This document shows, piece after piece, positions 20,016-28,081 of a stretch of DNA of 64,000 nucleotides (positions are counted from its first letter, which is position 1; each line of letters opens with the position of its first letter). This DNA is from Solimonas flava DSM 18980 (GTDB lineage Bacteria > Pseudomonadota > Gammaproteobacteria > Nevskiales > Nevskiaceae), in NCBI RefSeq assembly GCF_000426685.1, contig NZ_AUFV01000007.1:124001-188000 (forward strand), given 5' to 3'. The position numbers were made by a program, and so were the translations under genes. The notes below the pieces were generated by a model. That model was not told where the DNA came from and did no database searches. It saw only the letters and a list, made by a program, of their open reading frames with translations.

Positions 20016-20299
20016 GCGCGCTCGCCGGCCTGCGCCGCTTCGTCCGGCGTGCGGGCGCGGATCGACAGCGCGTGAATGTCGCGGGCCATCAGCGCGCCGA
20101 GCGCGGCGTAGACGGCGCGATGCCGCGCGACCGGCGTCATGCCCGCGAACGCGGCGGCGACGATGTCGACGCGGAAATGGCCGGCGCCGCTCGCCGCTCC
20201 GGCATGGCCGGCATGCGCGGCGCTGTCGTCGTCGACCTGCAGCGACGCCGGCGCGAAGGCCGCGACCAGGGCGGCGCGGATCTGCTCGCTGCGATTCAC
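20012..20299 (-). CDS. bolA: BolA-family protein
   Basis: This 95-residue protein has the BolA class II KH-like fold. Its second half [31 protein letters not shown] matches the conserved (H)F.V.IVS..F.G...V.RHR.VY..L. motif, followed by [12 protein letters not shown]. BolA proteins partner monothiol glutaredoxins in iron-sulfur handling, and some bind DNA. The start is GTG overlapping the stop of the YciI-like gene (GTGA). The middle insertion [18 protein letters not shown] is His-bearing, a position where BolA proteins bind clusters. Confidence 0.88.
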   Translation of the reverse strand: MNRSEQIRAALVAAFAPASLQVDDDSAAHAGHAGAASGAGHFRVDIVAAAFAGMTPVARHRAVYAALGALMARDIHALSIRARTPDEAAQAGERA

Positions 20300-20610
20300 T
20301 TCGGCAGGGTCTTGACGAAGGGATAGACCTCGACCCGCTCATAGACGCCGGCGTGCACGAAGGGGTCGTCCGCCGCCCAGGCCTGGGCGGCTTCGAGACT
20401 GTCGAACTCGGCGATCACGACGCTGCCGGAGAAGCCGGCCTCGCCCGGATCGGCGGCGTCGATGCGCGGGCGCGGGCCGGCGATCACCAGGCGGCCTTCG
20501 TCCTGCAGCGCGACCAGGCGCGCCAGATGCGCGGGACGGTGGGTGCGGCGCCGGGCGAGGCTGTCGGCGGCGTCGTTCGAGATGATGGCGTAAAGCATCG
20601 GGCGGCTCAT
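20296..20610 (-). CDS. YciI family protein
   Basis: The 104-residue protein has the YciI/ferredoxin-like dimer fold. Conserved features are the N-terminal [21 protein letters not shown] with its His, the VIAGPRP segment, and the C-terminal [36 protein letters not shown]. The family is widespread with unclear chemistry, sometimes a dehydrochlorinase- or isomerase-like fold using a His-Asp pair. It overlaps yciB upstream (ATGA) and bolA downstream (GTGA), so all four minus-strand genes are one translationally coupled operon. Confidence 0.88.
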   Translation of the reverse strand: MSRPMLYAIISNDAADSLARRRTHRPAHLARLVALQDEGRLVIAGPRPRIDAADPGEAGFSGSVVIAEFDSLEAAQAWAADDPFVHAGVYERVEVYPFVKTLPK

Positions 20611-21137
20611 TGCTGGGGGAGGTAACGCTTCAGGAACGGCGCGTGGCCGATCAGGAAGACGAACATCAGCGCCGTGAAGCCGAAGGTCTTGAACTTGACC
20701 CAGGTCGCTTCCGAGAAGTTGTAGGCGACATACAGGTTCAGCACGGCGCAGCCGGCGAAGAACACCGCCCACGCGAAATTCACCTTGCGCCAGACCGGAT
20801 CGGGCAGCTGGATCGTCTTCTGCGGCAGGCGCGCGAGCAGCACCTTGTCGCCGATCACATGGCTGCCGAGCAGCGCCAGCGCGAACACCGCGTAGACGAC
20901 GGTCGGCTTGAACTTGATGAAGCTGGCGTCATGCACGTACAGCGTCAGGCCGCCGAGCACCAGCGCGACCAGCGCGGTAATGAAGTGCGCCTTGTGCAGG
21001 CGCTTCTCGCGGAACCAGTACCAGGCGACCAGCGCGAACATCGCGACGATCAGCACGGCGGTGGCGACATAAATGCCGTAGGCGGCGTAGGCGCCGAGGA
21101 ACAGCAGCGCCGGCAGGAAATCGAGGAAGGCGTTCAT
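20607..21137 (-). CDS. yciB: Inner membrane-spanning protein YciB (septation protein A)
   Basis: The 176-residue protein has five hydrophobic segments and the family opening [17 protein letters not shown]. The conserved blocks FGGLTLY-like ([26 protein letters not shown]) and [26 protein letters not shown] are also present. YciB interacts with cell-envelope elongation and division machinery; ispZ is an older name. The ATG at 21137 is preferred over one three codons earlier (21146) by alignment with the family. A hexanucleotide repeat lies just upstream. Confidence 0.93.
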   Translation of the reverse strand: MNAFLDFLPALLFLGAYAAYGIYVATAVLIVAMFALVAWYWFREKRLHKAHFITALVALVLGGLTLYVHDASFIKFKPTVVYAVFALALLGSHVIGDKVLLARLPQKTIQLPDPVWRKVNFAWAVFFAGCAVLNLYVAYNFSEATWVKFKTFGFTALMFVFLIGHAPFLKRYLPQQ

Positions 21138-21150
21138 CGCCGTCATTGTA

Positions 21151-21180
21151 GCCGCTGCCGCTGCCGCTGCCGCTGCCGCG
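21151..21180. repeat. Hexanucleotide microsatellite in the yciB/yciO divergent gap
   Basis: Four perfect copies of GCCGCT plus a fifth ending GCCGCG sit between the two divergent start regions, 14 bases before the yciB ATG. The tract lies where promoter elements or the yciB leader should be. Confidence 0.85.
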
Positions 21181-21245
21181 CCGCGCCCAGCGCCGAGGCG
21201 GACGGTGGTTCTACAATACGTCTCCACTGACTCGCGGAGGACGCC

Positions 21246-21869
21246 ATGGCCGAATGGCTTGAGCTGCATCCCGTCAACCCGCAGAAGCGCCTGCTCGGGC
21301 AGGTGGCGCAGCGCATCCGCGAGGGCGCCGTCGTCGCGTACCCGACCGATTCCTGCTACGCGCTCGGCTGCCATCTCGACGACAAGGACGCCGCCGACCG
21401 CCTGCGCCGCATCCGCGACTTCGACCGCCATCACCAGTTCACGCTGGTCTGCCGCGACCTGTCGGAGATCGCCACCTACGCGCGCGTCGACAACCGCCAG
21501 TTCCGCCTGCTCAAGCAGCTGACGCCGGGTCCGTACACCTTCATCCTGGCGGCGACCAAGGAACTGCCGAAGCGCGTCGCCCACGAGAAACGCAAGACGA
21601 TCGGCATTCGCGTGCCGGAGCACGTCATCGCCCAGGCGCTGCTGGAGACGCTCGGCGAGCCGCTGATCTCGTGCACGCTGCAGTTCCCGGGCGAGGACGA
21701 GCCGGTCAACGCGCCGGATGACTATCGCGAGCGGCTCGACCGCGAGGTCGACATCGTCATCGACGGCGGGCCCTGCGGCACCGTGCCGACCACGGTGCTG
21801 GACCTCAGCGAGGAAGGCGTGCGCCTGGTCCGCCAGGGCAAGGGCGACGTCGCCGCGCTCGGCCTCTAG
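21246..21869 (+). CDS. yciO: Sua5/YciO/YrdC-family protein (threonylcarbamoyl-AMP synthase-like)
   Basis: The 207-residue protein has one YrdC-like dsRNA-binding fold. AVVAYPTDSCYALGC, LTPGPYTFILAATKELPKRV and GIRVPEH match YciO, which lacks the Sua5 C-terminal domain. TsaC/Sua5 makes threonylcarbamoyl-adenylate for t6A tRNA modification. YciO is a close relative whose activity is weaker or different, so the t6A role is not assured. GGAGG at 21236-21240 and a -10-like TACAAT at 21212-21217 precede it. Its neighbours (yciB, M50 protease, trpS, scpAB, rluB) match the conserved gammaproteobacterial neighbourhood. Confidence 0.85.
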   Translation: MAEWLELHPVNPQKRLLGQVAQRIREGAVVAYPTDSCYALGCHLDDKDAADRLRRIRDFDRHHQFTLVCRDLSEIATYARVDNRQFRLLKQLTPGPYTFILAATKELPKRVAHEKRKTIGIRVPEHVIAQALLETLGEPLISCTLQFPGEDEPVNAPDDYRERLDREVDIVIDGGPCGTVPTTVLDLSEEGVRLVRQGKGDVAALGL

Positions 21870-22036
21870 GCCAGCGCCGAAAGCGTTCACGCATCGTCGC
21901 GGCGCGGCGCCGTCGGCAACGCAGCCATCCAGCGGCGCGCGACGCCGGCGGCATCTGCGGATCGCCACCGCCGCCGCGCGATCTGGCGATGACGGCGTGA
22001 TTCAGACCTGCGCCGGCGTCGCGGCCGCGAGCGGGG

Positions 22037-22058
22037 CGGGGCGTCGCCCCGATATAAT
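22037..22058 (+). promoter_or_regulatory. Consensus -10 with adjoining inverted repeat before the M50 protease gene
   Basis: A perfect TATAAT (22053-22058) ends only six bases before the ATG at 22065, with no Shine-Dalgarno sequence between. CGGGGCG T CGCCCCG (22037-22051) is an inverted repeat filling the spacer. No good -35 is visible. The geometry predicts a leaderless transcript. Confidence 0.55.
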
Positions 22059-22064
22059 CAGCGC

Positions 22065-22751
22065 ATGCCGATCGAACTCTCGCTGGTCCAGAAGATCGCC
22101 GTCTGGGCCATTCCCGTCATTTTCGCGATCACCGTGCACGAGGCCGCGCACGGCTATGCGGCGCGCGCGCTCGGCGACCGCACCGCGCAGATGCTCGGCC
22201 GCCTCAGCCTGAACCCGATCCGGCACATCGATCCGGTCGGCACGATCCTCGTGCCCGGCCTGCTCCTGCTGCTCGGCGGCTTCCTGTTCGGCTGGGCCAA
22301 GCCGGTGCCGGTCGACTACCGCAATCTGAAGCATCCGCGCCGCGACATGGCGCTGGTCGCCGCCGCCGGCCCGCTGTCGAACGGCCTGATGGCGATCGGC
22401 TGGGGCCTGCTGCTGAAACTGGCGCTGGTCGTCGGGTCCGCCGACGGCATCTGGATGGGCCTGCGCTACATGGCGGTCGCCGGCATCATCATCAATCTGG
22501 TGCTGATGGTGCTGAACCTGCTGCCGCTGCCGCCGCTCGACGGCGGCCGGGTGCTGACCGGCCTGCTGCCGGCGCGCGCCGCCTACCAGTACGCCAAGCT
22601 CGAGCCCTACGGCATGTTCATCCTGCTCGGCCTCGTGCTCATTCCCGGCCTGCTCAGCGCCATCATGTTCTGGCCGCTGGCGATCGCCGAATCCACTCTT
22701 TACGCACTGCTCGGTCTCAATGCGAGCAGCGCCCTGATGCCCGGCACATGA
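22065..22751 (+). CDS. Site-2-protease-like M50 family zinc metallopeptidase
   Basis: The 228-residue polytopic membrane protein has the zinc site HEAAH (His25, Glu26, His29) and the second motif [14 protein letters not shown] (about residue 153), whose Asp is the third ligand. It has about five to six transmembrane segments and no PDZ domain, so it belongs to the small S2P subgroup and not to RseP (encoded separately at 51.8 kb). Its substrate is unknown. The last four bases overlap trpS (ATGA). This gene commonly sits between yciO and trpS in gammaproteobacteria. Confidence 0.92.
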   Translation: MPIELSLVQKIAVWAIPVIFAITVHEAAHGYAARALGDRTAQMLGRLSLNPIRHIDPVGTILVPGLLLLLGGFLFGWAKPVPVDYRNLKHPRRDMALVAAAGPLSNGLMAIGWGLLLKLALVVGSADGIWMGLRYMAVAGIIINLVLMVLNLLPLPPLDGGRVLTGLLPARAAYQYAKLEPYGMFILLGLVLIPGLLSAIMFWPLAIAESTLYALLGLNASSALMPGT

Positions 22752-23755
22752 CCCCTCCGAATCCGAAACCCGTCGTCCTCTCCGGTATCCAGCCGTCCGG
22801 TCGCCTGACCCTCGGCAACTATCTCGGCGCCCTCAAGAACTGGGTGCCGCTGTCCGAGCAGTACGACTGCTACTACATGCTGGTCGACCTGCACGCGATC
22901 ACCGTGCGCCAGGACCCGGCGGTGCTGCGCGAGCGCTGCTACGAGTTCCTCGCGCTGTATATCGCCTGCGGGCTCGATCCGGCCAGGAACACCCTGTTCG
23001 TGCAGAGCCATGTGCCGGCGCACGCGCGCCTGTCCTGGGTGCTCAACTGCTACACGCAGATGGGCGAGCTGAACCGCATGACGCAGTTCAAGGACAAGAG
23101 CGCCAAGCACGCCGACAACATCAACGCCGGCCTGTTCGATTACCCGGTGCTGATGGCGGCCGACATCCTGCTCTATCAGGCCAAACAGGTACCGGTCGGC
23201 GACGACCAGAAGCAGCATCTCGAACTGACGCGCGACGTGGCGCTGCGCTTCAACAATCTCTACGGCAACGTCTTCACCGTGCCGGAGCCGATGATCCCGC
23301 CGGTCGGCGCGCGCATCATGGGCCTGCAGGACCCGACCAAGAAGATGTCGAAGTCGGACGACGCCGAGACCAACGCGCTGTACCTGCTCGATCCGCCGGA
23401 CGTGATCACGCGCAAGCTCAAGCGCGCCGTCACCGACCTCGGCAACGAGATCCGCTACGACATCGCCGAGAAGCCGGGCGTGTCGAACCTGATGTCGATC
23501 CTCGCCGCCGCCAGCGGCGAGTCGTTCGAGGCCATCGTCGAGCGTTACAACGGCCAGGGCTACGGCAAGTTCAAGCAGGCCTGCGCCGACGCCGTCGTCG
23601 CCTGCCTGGAGCCGGTGCAACAGAAGTACCGCGAGGTCCGCGACGACATCGACGGCCTGCGCAAGGTGCTGCGCGCCGGCGCCGAGGCGGCGTCGGCGAA
23701 GGCCGACGCGACGCTGATGCGCGTGCACGACGTGCTGGGCTTCATCCCCGAGTGA
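22748..23755 (+). CDS. trpS: Tryptophan-tRNA ligase
   Basis: The 335-residue class I synthetase carries [18 protein letters not shown], containing the HIGH-equivalent TLGN, and a perfect KMSKS loop (TKKMSKSDD). [13 protein letters not shown] and [15 protein letters not shown] are typical tryptophan/ATP pocket blocks. It charges tRNA-Trp in the cytoplasm. It lies in a run of overlapping genes (M50 protease before, GNAT after), so it is probably expressed from the upstream -10 at 22053. Confidence 0.97.
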   Translation: MTPPNPKPVVLSGIQPSGRLTLGNYLGALKNWVPLSEQYDCYYMLVDLHAITVRQDPAVLRERCYEFLALYIACGLDPARNTLFVQSHVPAHARLSWVLNCYTQMGELNRMTQFKDKSAKHADNINAGLFDYPVLMAADILLYQAKQVPVGDDQKQHLELTRDVALRFNNLYGNVFTVPEPMIPPVGARIMGLQDPTKKMSKSDDAETNALYLLDPPDVITRKLKRAVTDLGNEIRYDIAEKPGVSNLMSILAAASGESFEAIVERYNGQGYGKFKQACADAVVACLEPVQQKYREVRDDIDGLRKVLRAGAEAASAKADATLMRVHDVLGFIPE

Positions 23756-24231
23756 ATGCGGTGCTGCCGATCCGCGCCGACGACCTGCGTCTGATCGCCA
23801 TCCTCGAGGGTGGCGAGCCGGCGTTCCGCGCCACTGAGCCGACGCCGCTGGTGCAGGACGTGCTCGACGGCACGGCGCGGCTCTACGCGGTGGAAGGCTT
23901 CGAGCCGCCGTGGATCGGCTATCTGGCGCTGGCCGGCGGCGAGATCGTCGGCGCCTGCGCCTTCAAGGCGCCGCCCTGCGACGGCAAGGTCGAGATCGCC
24001 TGCTACAGCTTCCCCGGCCATGAAGGTCAGGGCGTCGCCACGGCGATGGTGCAGAAGCTCCTCGCACTGGCCTGGCAGGCCGCGCCGGCGCTGATCGTCT
24101 GCGCGCAGACCGGCTCGCACGAAAGCGCGGCGACGCGCGTGCTGCGTAAGCTCGGCTTTCGCTTGCGCGACAGCCTGCGCGACCCGCACGATGGCATCGT
24201 CTGGCACTGGGAACGGGACGCGTCGGCATGA
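23752..24231 (+). CDS. GNAT-family N-acetyltransferase
   Basis: This 159-residue protein has the acetyl-CoA binding motif A as [18 protein letters not shown] and the late [14 protein letters not shown] segment typical of RimJ/RimL-like GNATs that modify alpha-amino groups or small molecules. The start is GTG overlapping the trpS stop (GTGA). The substrate cannot be inferred. It is coupled to scpA by another overlap (ATGA). Confidence 0.85.
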   Translation: MNAVLPIRADDLRLIAILEGGEPAFRATEPTPLVQDVLDGTARLYAVEGFEPPWIGYLALAGGEIVGACAFKAPPCDGKVEIACYSFPGHEGQGVATAMVQKLLALAWQAAPALIVCAQTGSHESAATRVLRKLGFRLRDSLRDPHDGIVWHWERDASA

Positions 24232-25112
24232 GCGAGCACGAGGCGGAGCAGGAACAGGAGCAGGGCGCGGCGCCGGCCGAGGCGCACGCCGATGCCGGCC
24301 GCATGCCGAAGGTGCACGGCCATGCGCTCGACAAGATGCCGGAGGATCTCTACATCCCGCCGGACGCGATGGAAGTGTTCCTCGACGCCTTCGAGGGCCC
24401 GCTCGATCTGCTGCTGTACCTGATCCGCAAGCAGAACCTGAACATCCTCGACATTCCGGTTCTCAAGATCACCCAGCAGTACATCCAGTACATCGAGCTG
24501 ATGCGCGACATGAAGCTCGAACTGGCTGCCGAATACCTGGTGATGGCGGCGCTGCTCGCCGAGATCAAGTCGCGCATCCTGCTGCCGCGGCCGCCGCCGG
24601 AAGAAGCGCAGGAGCAGGGCGATCCGCGCATGGAGCTGGTGCGCCGCCTGCAGGAGTACGAGCGTTTCAAGACCGCCAGCGAGGAGATCGAGAAGCTGCC
24701 GCGCATCGGCCGTGATTTCTTCCTCGCGCAGGCGCGGCCGGAGGTGATTCCGACCACGACGCAGCTGCCGATGCCGACGTTGCGCGAGCTCGTGCTCGCG
24801 TTCCGCGACATCATGGAGCGCGCGGCACTGTTCAAGCATCACGAAGTCTCGCGCGAGCCGCTGTCGGTGCGCGAGCGCATGACGCACATCCTCGCGCGCA
24901 TCCAGGAAGGGCCGAAGCGGCTCGACCAGCTCGTCGATCCGGAGGAAGGCCGGCTCGGCGTCGTCGTCTGCTTCCTCGCGATCCTTGAAATGGCGCGCTC
25001 GGCGATGCTCGATATCGAGCAGCAGGGGCCGTTCGCGCCGATCCTCGTCATGCCGGCGCGGCCGCGGCCGGACGCGATCGAAGAAGAAACCGAACCGGAG
25101 TCGCCGACGTGA
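24228..25112 (+). CDS. scpA: Segregation and condensation protein A
   Basis: The 294-residue kleisin has the Smc-binding N-terminus EVFLDAFEGPLDLLLYLIRKQNLNILD, the AAEYLVMAALLAEIKSRILLP helix and a C-terminal winged helix (LVDPEEGRLGVVVCFLAILEMA). An acidic 30-residue N-terminal extension precedes the kleisin domain. ScpA bridges the two Smc heads and binds ScpB. It overlaps the GNAT gene and scpB by four bases on each side. Confidence 0.95.
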   Translation: MSEHEAEQEQEQGAAPAEAHADAGRMPKVHGHALDKMPEDLYIPPDAMEVFLDAFEGPLDLLLYLIRKQNLNILDIPVLKITQQYIQYIELMRDMKLELAAEYLVMAALLAEIKSRILLPRPPPEEAQEQGDPRMELVRRLQEYERFKTASEEIEKLPRIGRDFFLAQARPEVIPTTTQLPMPTLRELVLAFRDIMERAALFKHHEVSREPLSVRERMTHILARIQEGPKRLDQLVDPEEGRLGVVVCFLAILEMARSAMLDIEQQGPFAPILVMPARPRPDAIEEETEPESPT

Positions 25113-26011
25113 GCGAAGCCACCGATCCGCAGGTCGATCTCGACATCCAGAACACCGCCGACGAGCGCATCGCCCAGCTCGATCGCATCCTCGAAGCGAT
25201 CCTGCTCGCTTCCGAACAGCCGCTGCCGACCGAGCAGCTGCAGCGCATGCTCGCGCACGATCTCGGCGTGACCAAGAAGGATGTGCGCGAGGCGCTCGCC
25301 AAGCTCGCCGAGGACCTCGCCGCGCGCGCCGCCGAGCTGGTCGAGGTATCGAGCGGCTGGCGCATCCAGGTCCGGCGCGAATACGCCGAGTGGGTCGGCA
25401 AGCTCTATCAGGAAAAGCCGCCGCGCCTGTCGCGCGCGCTGCTCGAGACGCTGGCGCTGATCTGCTACCGCCAGCCGATCACGCGCGGCGAGATCGAGGA
25501 CGTGCGCGGCGTCGCGCTGTCGCCGAACATCATCCGCACCTTGCTCGACCGCGGCTGGATCCGCGAAATCGGGGTCAAGGAAGTGCCGGGCCGTCCGTCG
25601 CTGTTCGGTACCACGCATCAGCTGCTCGACGATCTGAACCTGCGCACGCTCGACGACCTGCCGTCGCTGCCGGAGATCAAGGACCCGCAGCAGCTCGAGA
25701 CCGCGCTCGCGCGTTTGGGCGAGCAGCTGCACGAAGGGCACGCGCTCGCGGCGCCCGCGGCCGACGGCGAGGCCGAAACCGAGGCGCCGGCGGATGAAGC
25801 GACCGACGCGGCGGCCGAAGCGACGGATGCGCCCGTCGAGACGCCGGCCGACGACGCCGTCGAATCGGCCGGCGTGGACGAAGCCGACCGTGGCATCGAG
25901 TCGGCGCCGGTCGACACGCCGGATTCGCTGAACGAGGGCGATGCCGAGTCGATCGAGAGGCCGTCGGCGGACGACGACAACCCGGACGAGTCCGAGCGCG
26001 ACGAGCGCTGA
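25109..26011 (+). CDS. scpB: Segregation and condensation protein B with long acidic tail
   Basis: The 300-residue protein has two winged-helix domains (about 20-185; signature LIAYRQPITRGEIEDVRGV as ICYRQPITRGEIE). A low-complexity C-terminal tail of about 90 residues follows, made almost only of A, D, E, P, S and T. ScpB normally is about 200 residues, so the tail is extra. It dimerises on ScpA in the SMC condensin. The start is GTG overlapping the scpA stop (GTGA). Confidence 0.94.
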   Translation: MSEATDPQVDLDIQNTADERIAQLDRILEAILLASEQPLPTEQLQRMLAHDLGVTKKDVREALAKLAEDLAARAAELVEVSSGWRIQVRREYAEWVGKLYQEKPPRLSRALLETLALICYRQPITRGEIEDVRGVALSPNIIRTLLDRGWIREIGVKEVPGRPSLFGTTHQLLDDLNLRTLDDLPSLPEIKDPQQLETALARLGEQLHEGHALAAPAADGEAETEAPADEATDAAAEATDAPVETPADDAVESAGVDEADRGIESAPVDTPDSLNEGDAESIERPSADDDNPDESERDER

Positions 26012-26132
26012 GAACCCCGACGCGGCCCGCTCGCCGGACCGCGTCTTCGCATCGCCGCCAGGTGGCGCGATGTCTTTCGCCCGCTGGCGCGCATGGCGCC
26101 GCGGCATCATCGGAACGTCGGGAGGACGTGCC

Positions 26133-27365
26133 ATGAGTGAACGTATCCAGAAACTGCTCGCGACCGCGGGCGTGGCCTCGCGCCGCGAGATCGAACGCCT
26201 GATCGACGAGGGCCGCATTCTCGTCAACGGGCAGCCGGCCGAACTCGGCCAGAAAGTCGATCACGAGGACCACATCCGCGTCGACGGCAGGCCGGTGTCG
26301 CTGAAGGCCAAGGCCGAGCCGGCGCGCGTGCTGATCTACAAGAAGCGCGTCGGCGAGCTGGTCACACGCGACGATCCGGAAGGGCGCCGCACCGTATTCC
26401 GCAAGCTGCCGAAGCTCGAATCCGGGCGCTGGATCGCGATCGGCCGCCTCGACATCAACACCTCGGGCCTGCTGCTGTTCACCAATCACGGCGAACTCGC
26501 GCGGCGCCTCACGCATCCGAGCTTCGAGATCCCGCGCACCTATGCCGTGCGCGTGCTCGGCACGGTCGACGAGGATGTCATCGCGCGCTGGAAAGCCGGC
26601 GTCGAGCTCGATGACGGCAAGGCGCGTTTCGAGCGCGTCGAGCCGGGCGAGAACGAGGACGGCGAGGGTGCCAACCAGTGGTTTCACGTCAGCGTGCGCG
26701 AGGGCCGCAACCGGCTCGTGCGCCGCCTGATCGAATCGCAGGATCTGCAGGTCAGCCGCCTGATCCGCATCAACTACGGCCCGATCGAACTCGGACGCGG
26801 CATCAAGTCCGGCACTGCGCGCGAGGCGACGCCGGTCGAGCTGCTGGCTCTGCTCGACGCCGTCGGTCTCAGCGAAGCCGAAGCCGGGATTGAAACCAAG
26901 CGCCGCCCCGGACGCGGCCAGCCGCCGAAGCGGCCGGCACCGCGGACCGCGGCGCGCGGCGAACCCGAAGGCAAGCGGCGCGAGCCCGGCGCAGGCCGCG
27001 GCACGCGGGCGCGCAGCGAAGAACGCGAAGAACGCCGCGAACCGCGGGCCGCCGAGCGGCGCGAGGTGCGCGAACCGCGCGAAGCGCGAGGCCGGAGCCG
27101 GCCCGCCGCGGAACGCCAGAGCCGCTCCACGGCAGAGCGCCAGAGTCGGCCCACGGCGGAGCGCCGGAGCCGATCCACGACGGAACACCAGAGCCGGTCC
27201 ACGGCGGAGCGCCAGACGCCGGCGCCCCGTACCGACCGTGCCGCGCCGCGCAGCGGCACGGCGCGGCGCGGCGAGTCCCGTCCGGCGCCTGCCGGTGCGC
27301 GCCCGACGCGTCCGTCGCGACCGGCGCCGCGCGGCGGCAAACCCGGCCGCTCGCGTAGCCGCTGA
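26133..27365 (+). CDS. rluB: 23S rRNA pseudouridine(2605) synthase RluB
   Basis: The 410-residue protein has an N-terminal S4 domain (IQKLLATAGVASRREIERLI), then the RsuA-type catalytic domain with GRLDINTSGLLLFTNHGELA (catalytic Asp in GRLD) and the REGRNRLVRRLIES block. After about residue 250 it is a very basic, disordered R/P/A/E-rich tail, longer than in E. coli RluB (291). The tail contains five tandem 8-residue repeats. GGAGG at 26121-26125 gives a clear start at 26133. It follows scpB after 120 bases, the usual order. Confidence 0.94.
   Translation: MSERIQKLLATAGVASRREIERLIDEGRILVNGQPAELGQKVDHEDHIRVDGRPVSLKAKAEPARVLIYKKRVGELVTRDDPEGRRTVFRKLPKLESGRWIAIGRLDINTSGLLLFTNHGELARRLTHPSFEIPRTYAVRVLGTVDEDVIARWKAGVELDDGKARFERVEPGENEDGEGANQWFHVSVREGRNRLVRRLIESQDLQVSRLIRINYGPIELGRGIKSGTAREATPVELLALLDAVGLSEAEAGIETKRRPGRGQPPKRPAPRTAARGEPEGKRREPGAGRGTRARSEEREERREPRAAERREVREPREARGRSRPAAERQSRSTAERQSRPTAERRSRSTTEHQSRSTAERQTPAPRTDRAAPRSGTARRGESRPAPAGARPTRPSRPAPRGGKPGRSRSR
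27096..27215 (+). repeat. Five tandem 24-bp repeats inside the rluB tail
   Basis: In-frame units of 24 bases encode SRPAAERQ, SRSTAERQ, SRPTAERR, SRSTTEHQ and SRSTAERQ. The units are similar but not identical at DNA level, so this is an expanded coding minisatellite in the disordered RNA-binding tail. Confidence 0.9.
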
Positions 27366-27379
27366 GGAATCCCATACAT

Positions 27380-27507
27380 CGTCATGGCGAGGGAGCCGCA
27401 GGCGACGAAGCCGTTCAGCGGCGCACGAAACAAGTCGCGTCCCTGGATCGCCGCGGCCGCTGCGCGGCCTCGCGATGACGGGGTTTTTCCGATCTTCCCC
27501 AAGGCCT
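27380..27507. repeat. Dispersed palindromic intergenic repeat, copy 1
   Basis: The core (27380-27480) begins CGTCATGGCGAG and ends CTCGCGATGACG, an 11 of 12 terminal inverted repeat. Internal blocks GGCGACGAAGCC and CTGGATCGCC recur in copy 2. Similarity continues for about 27 bases past the core. The layout resembles the widespread CGTCATTGCGAG...CTCGCAATGACG type of non-coding repeat. No transposase is present. Confidence 0.8.
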
Positions 27508-27565
27508 GTGAATGCCAATAGCGTCGCTGTGGCCGTGAAGGAAGATCTGAATGCAGTCCCTGTTC

Positions 27566-27694
27566 CGTCATGGCGAGGCGCCGTAGGCGACGAAGCCATC
27601 CAGTAGTGCCCTGCGCAAGCGATGTCTCTGGATCACCACGGCCGCTGCGCGACCTCGCAATGGCGAGCGTTTTCAGACCTTCCCTGACAGGCTC
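27566..27694. repeat. Dispersed palindromic intergenic repeat, copy 2
   Basis: A direct-orientation relative of the repeat at 27380. It starts with the same CGTCATGGCGAG and has the same GGCGACGAAGCC and GGCCGCTGCGCGNCCTCGC blocks. Its core ends CTCGCAATGGCG (27665) and is followed by a related TTTTC...CTTCCC flank. It is diverged from copy 1, so the duplication is not recent. Confidence 0.8.
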
Positions 27695-28081
27695 TAGTCG
27701 GAACCGCGCGCTGCCGCGTCGGCCGACGACAGCGCCTGGCGCCAAGTAGCGGCGCAGCGAAGTGTCGCTCGTGCGCTGGCCGCAAGCGGCGAAGGCCGTC
27801 GTTCAATCGAGGATCTGCAGGGCTGCGTCGCGCTCTTGCGCGCGGTGCGTGACGGACGTCGGCTGTCTGGCGATCGCCATCGGGATGTCATTCGCGCCGA
27901 CTAGCATCCGCCGGATACGCGACACGGCCTGAGTTCCCACCGGAAAGAGTCTCCGGCGACGGTCTCCGAGGCCCGGCTTCGCGCTGACTTCCAGCCTCGC
28001 TTGCCCATCGACGCCTTCGCGAAGGCGGGTCGCAGGGCTGCGCGATGCCGGCGTTATCGACGACAAGGGGACAAGGGGAAT
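27695..28081. other. Gene-free stretch before the GH27 gene
   Basis: No convincing coding frame is visible; short frames on both strands lack recognisable domains or ribosome sites. It holds a perfect 16-bp palindrome CGCCTTCGCGAAGGCG (28012-28027) about 55 bases before the GH27 start. The duplicated GGGGACAAGGGG just ahead of the ATG contains its ribosome-binding site. Confidence 0.6.
28012..28027. promoter_or_regulatory. Perfect 16-bp palindrome upstream of the GH27 gene, possible operator
   Basis: CGCCTTCG and CGAAGGCG abut with a central CG, the symmetry seen in many LacI/GalR-family operators. Placement 55 bases before a glycosidase start is suggestive. The GC-rich background makes chance hairpins common, and no regulator gene is adjacent. 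Confidence 0.35.
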
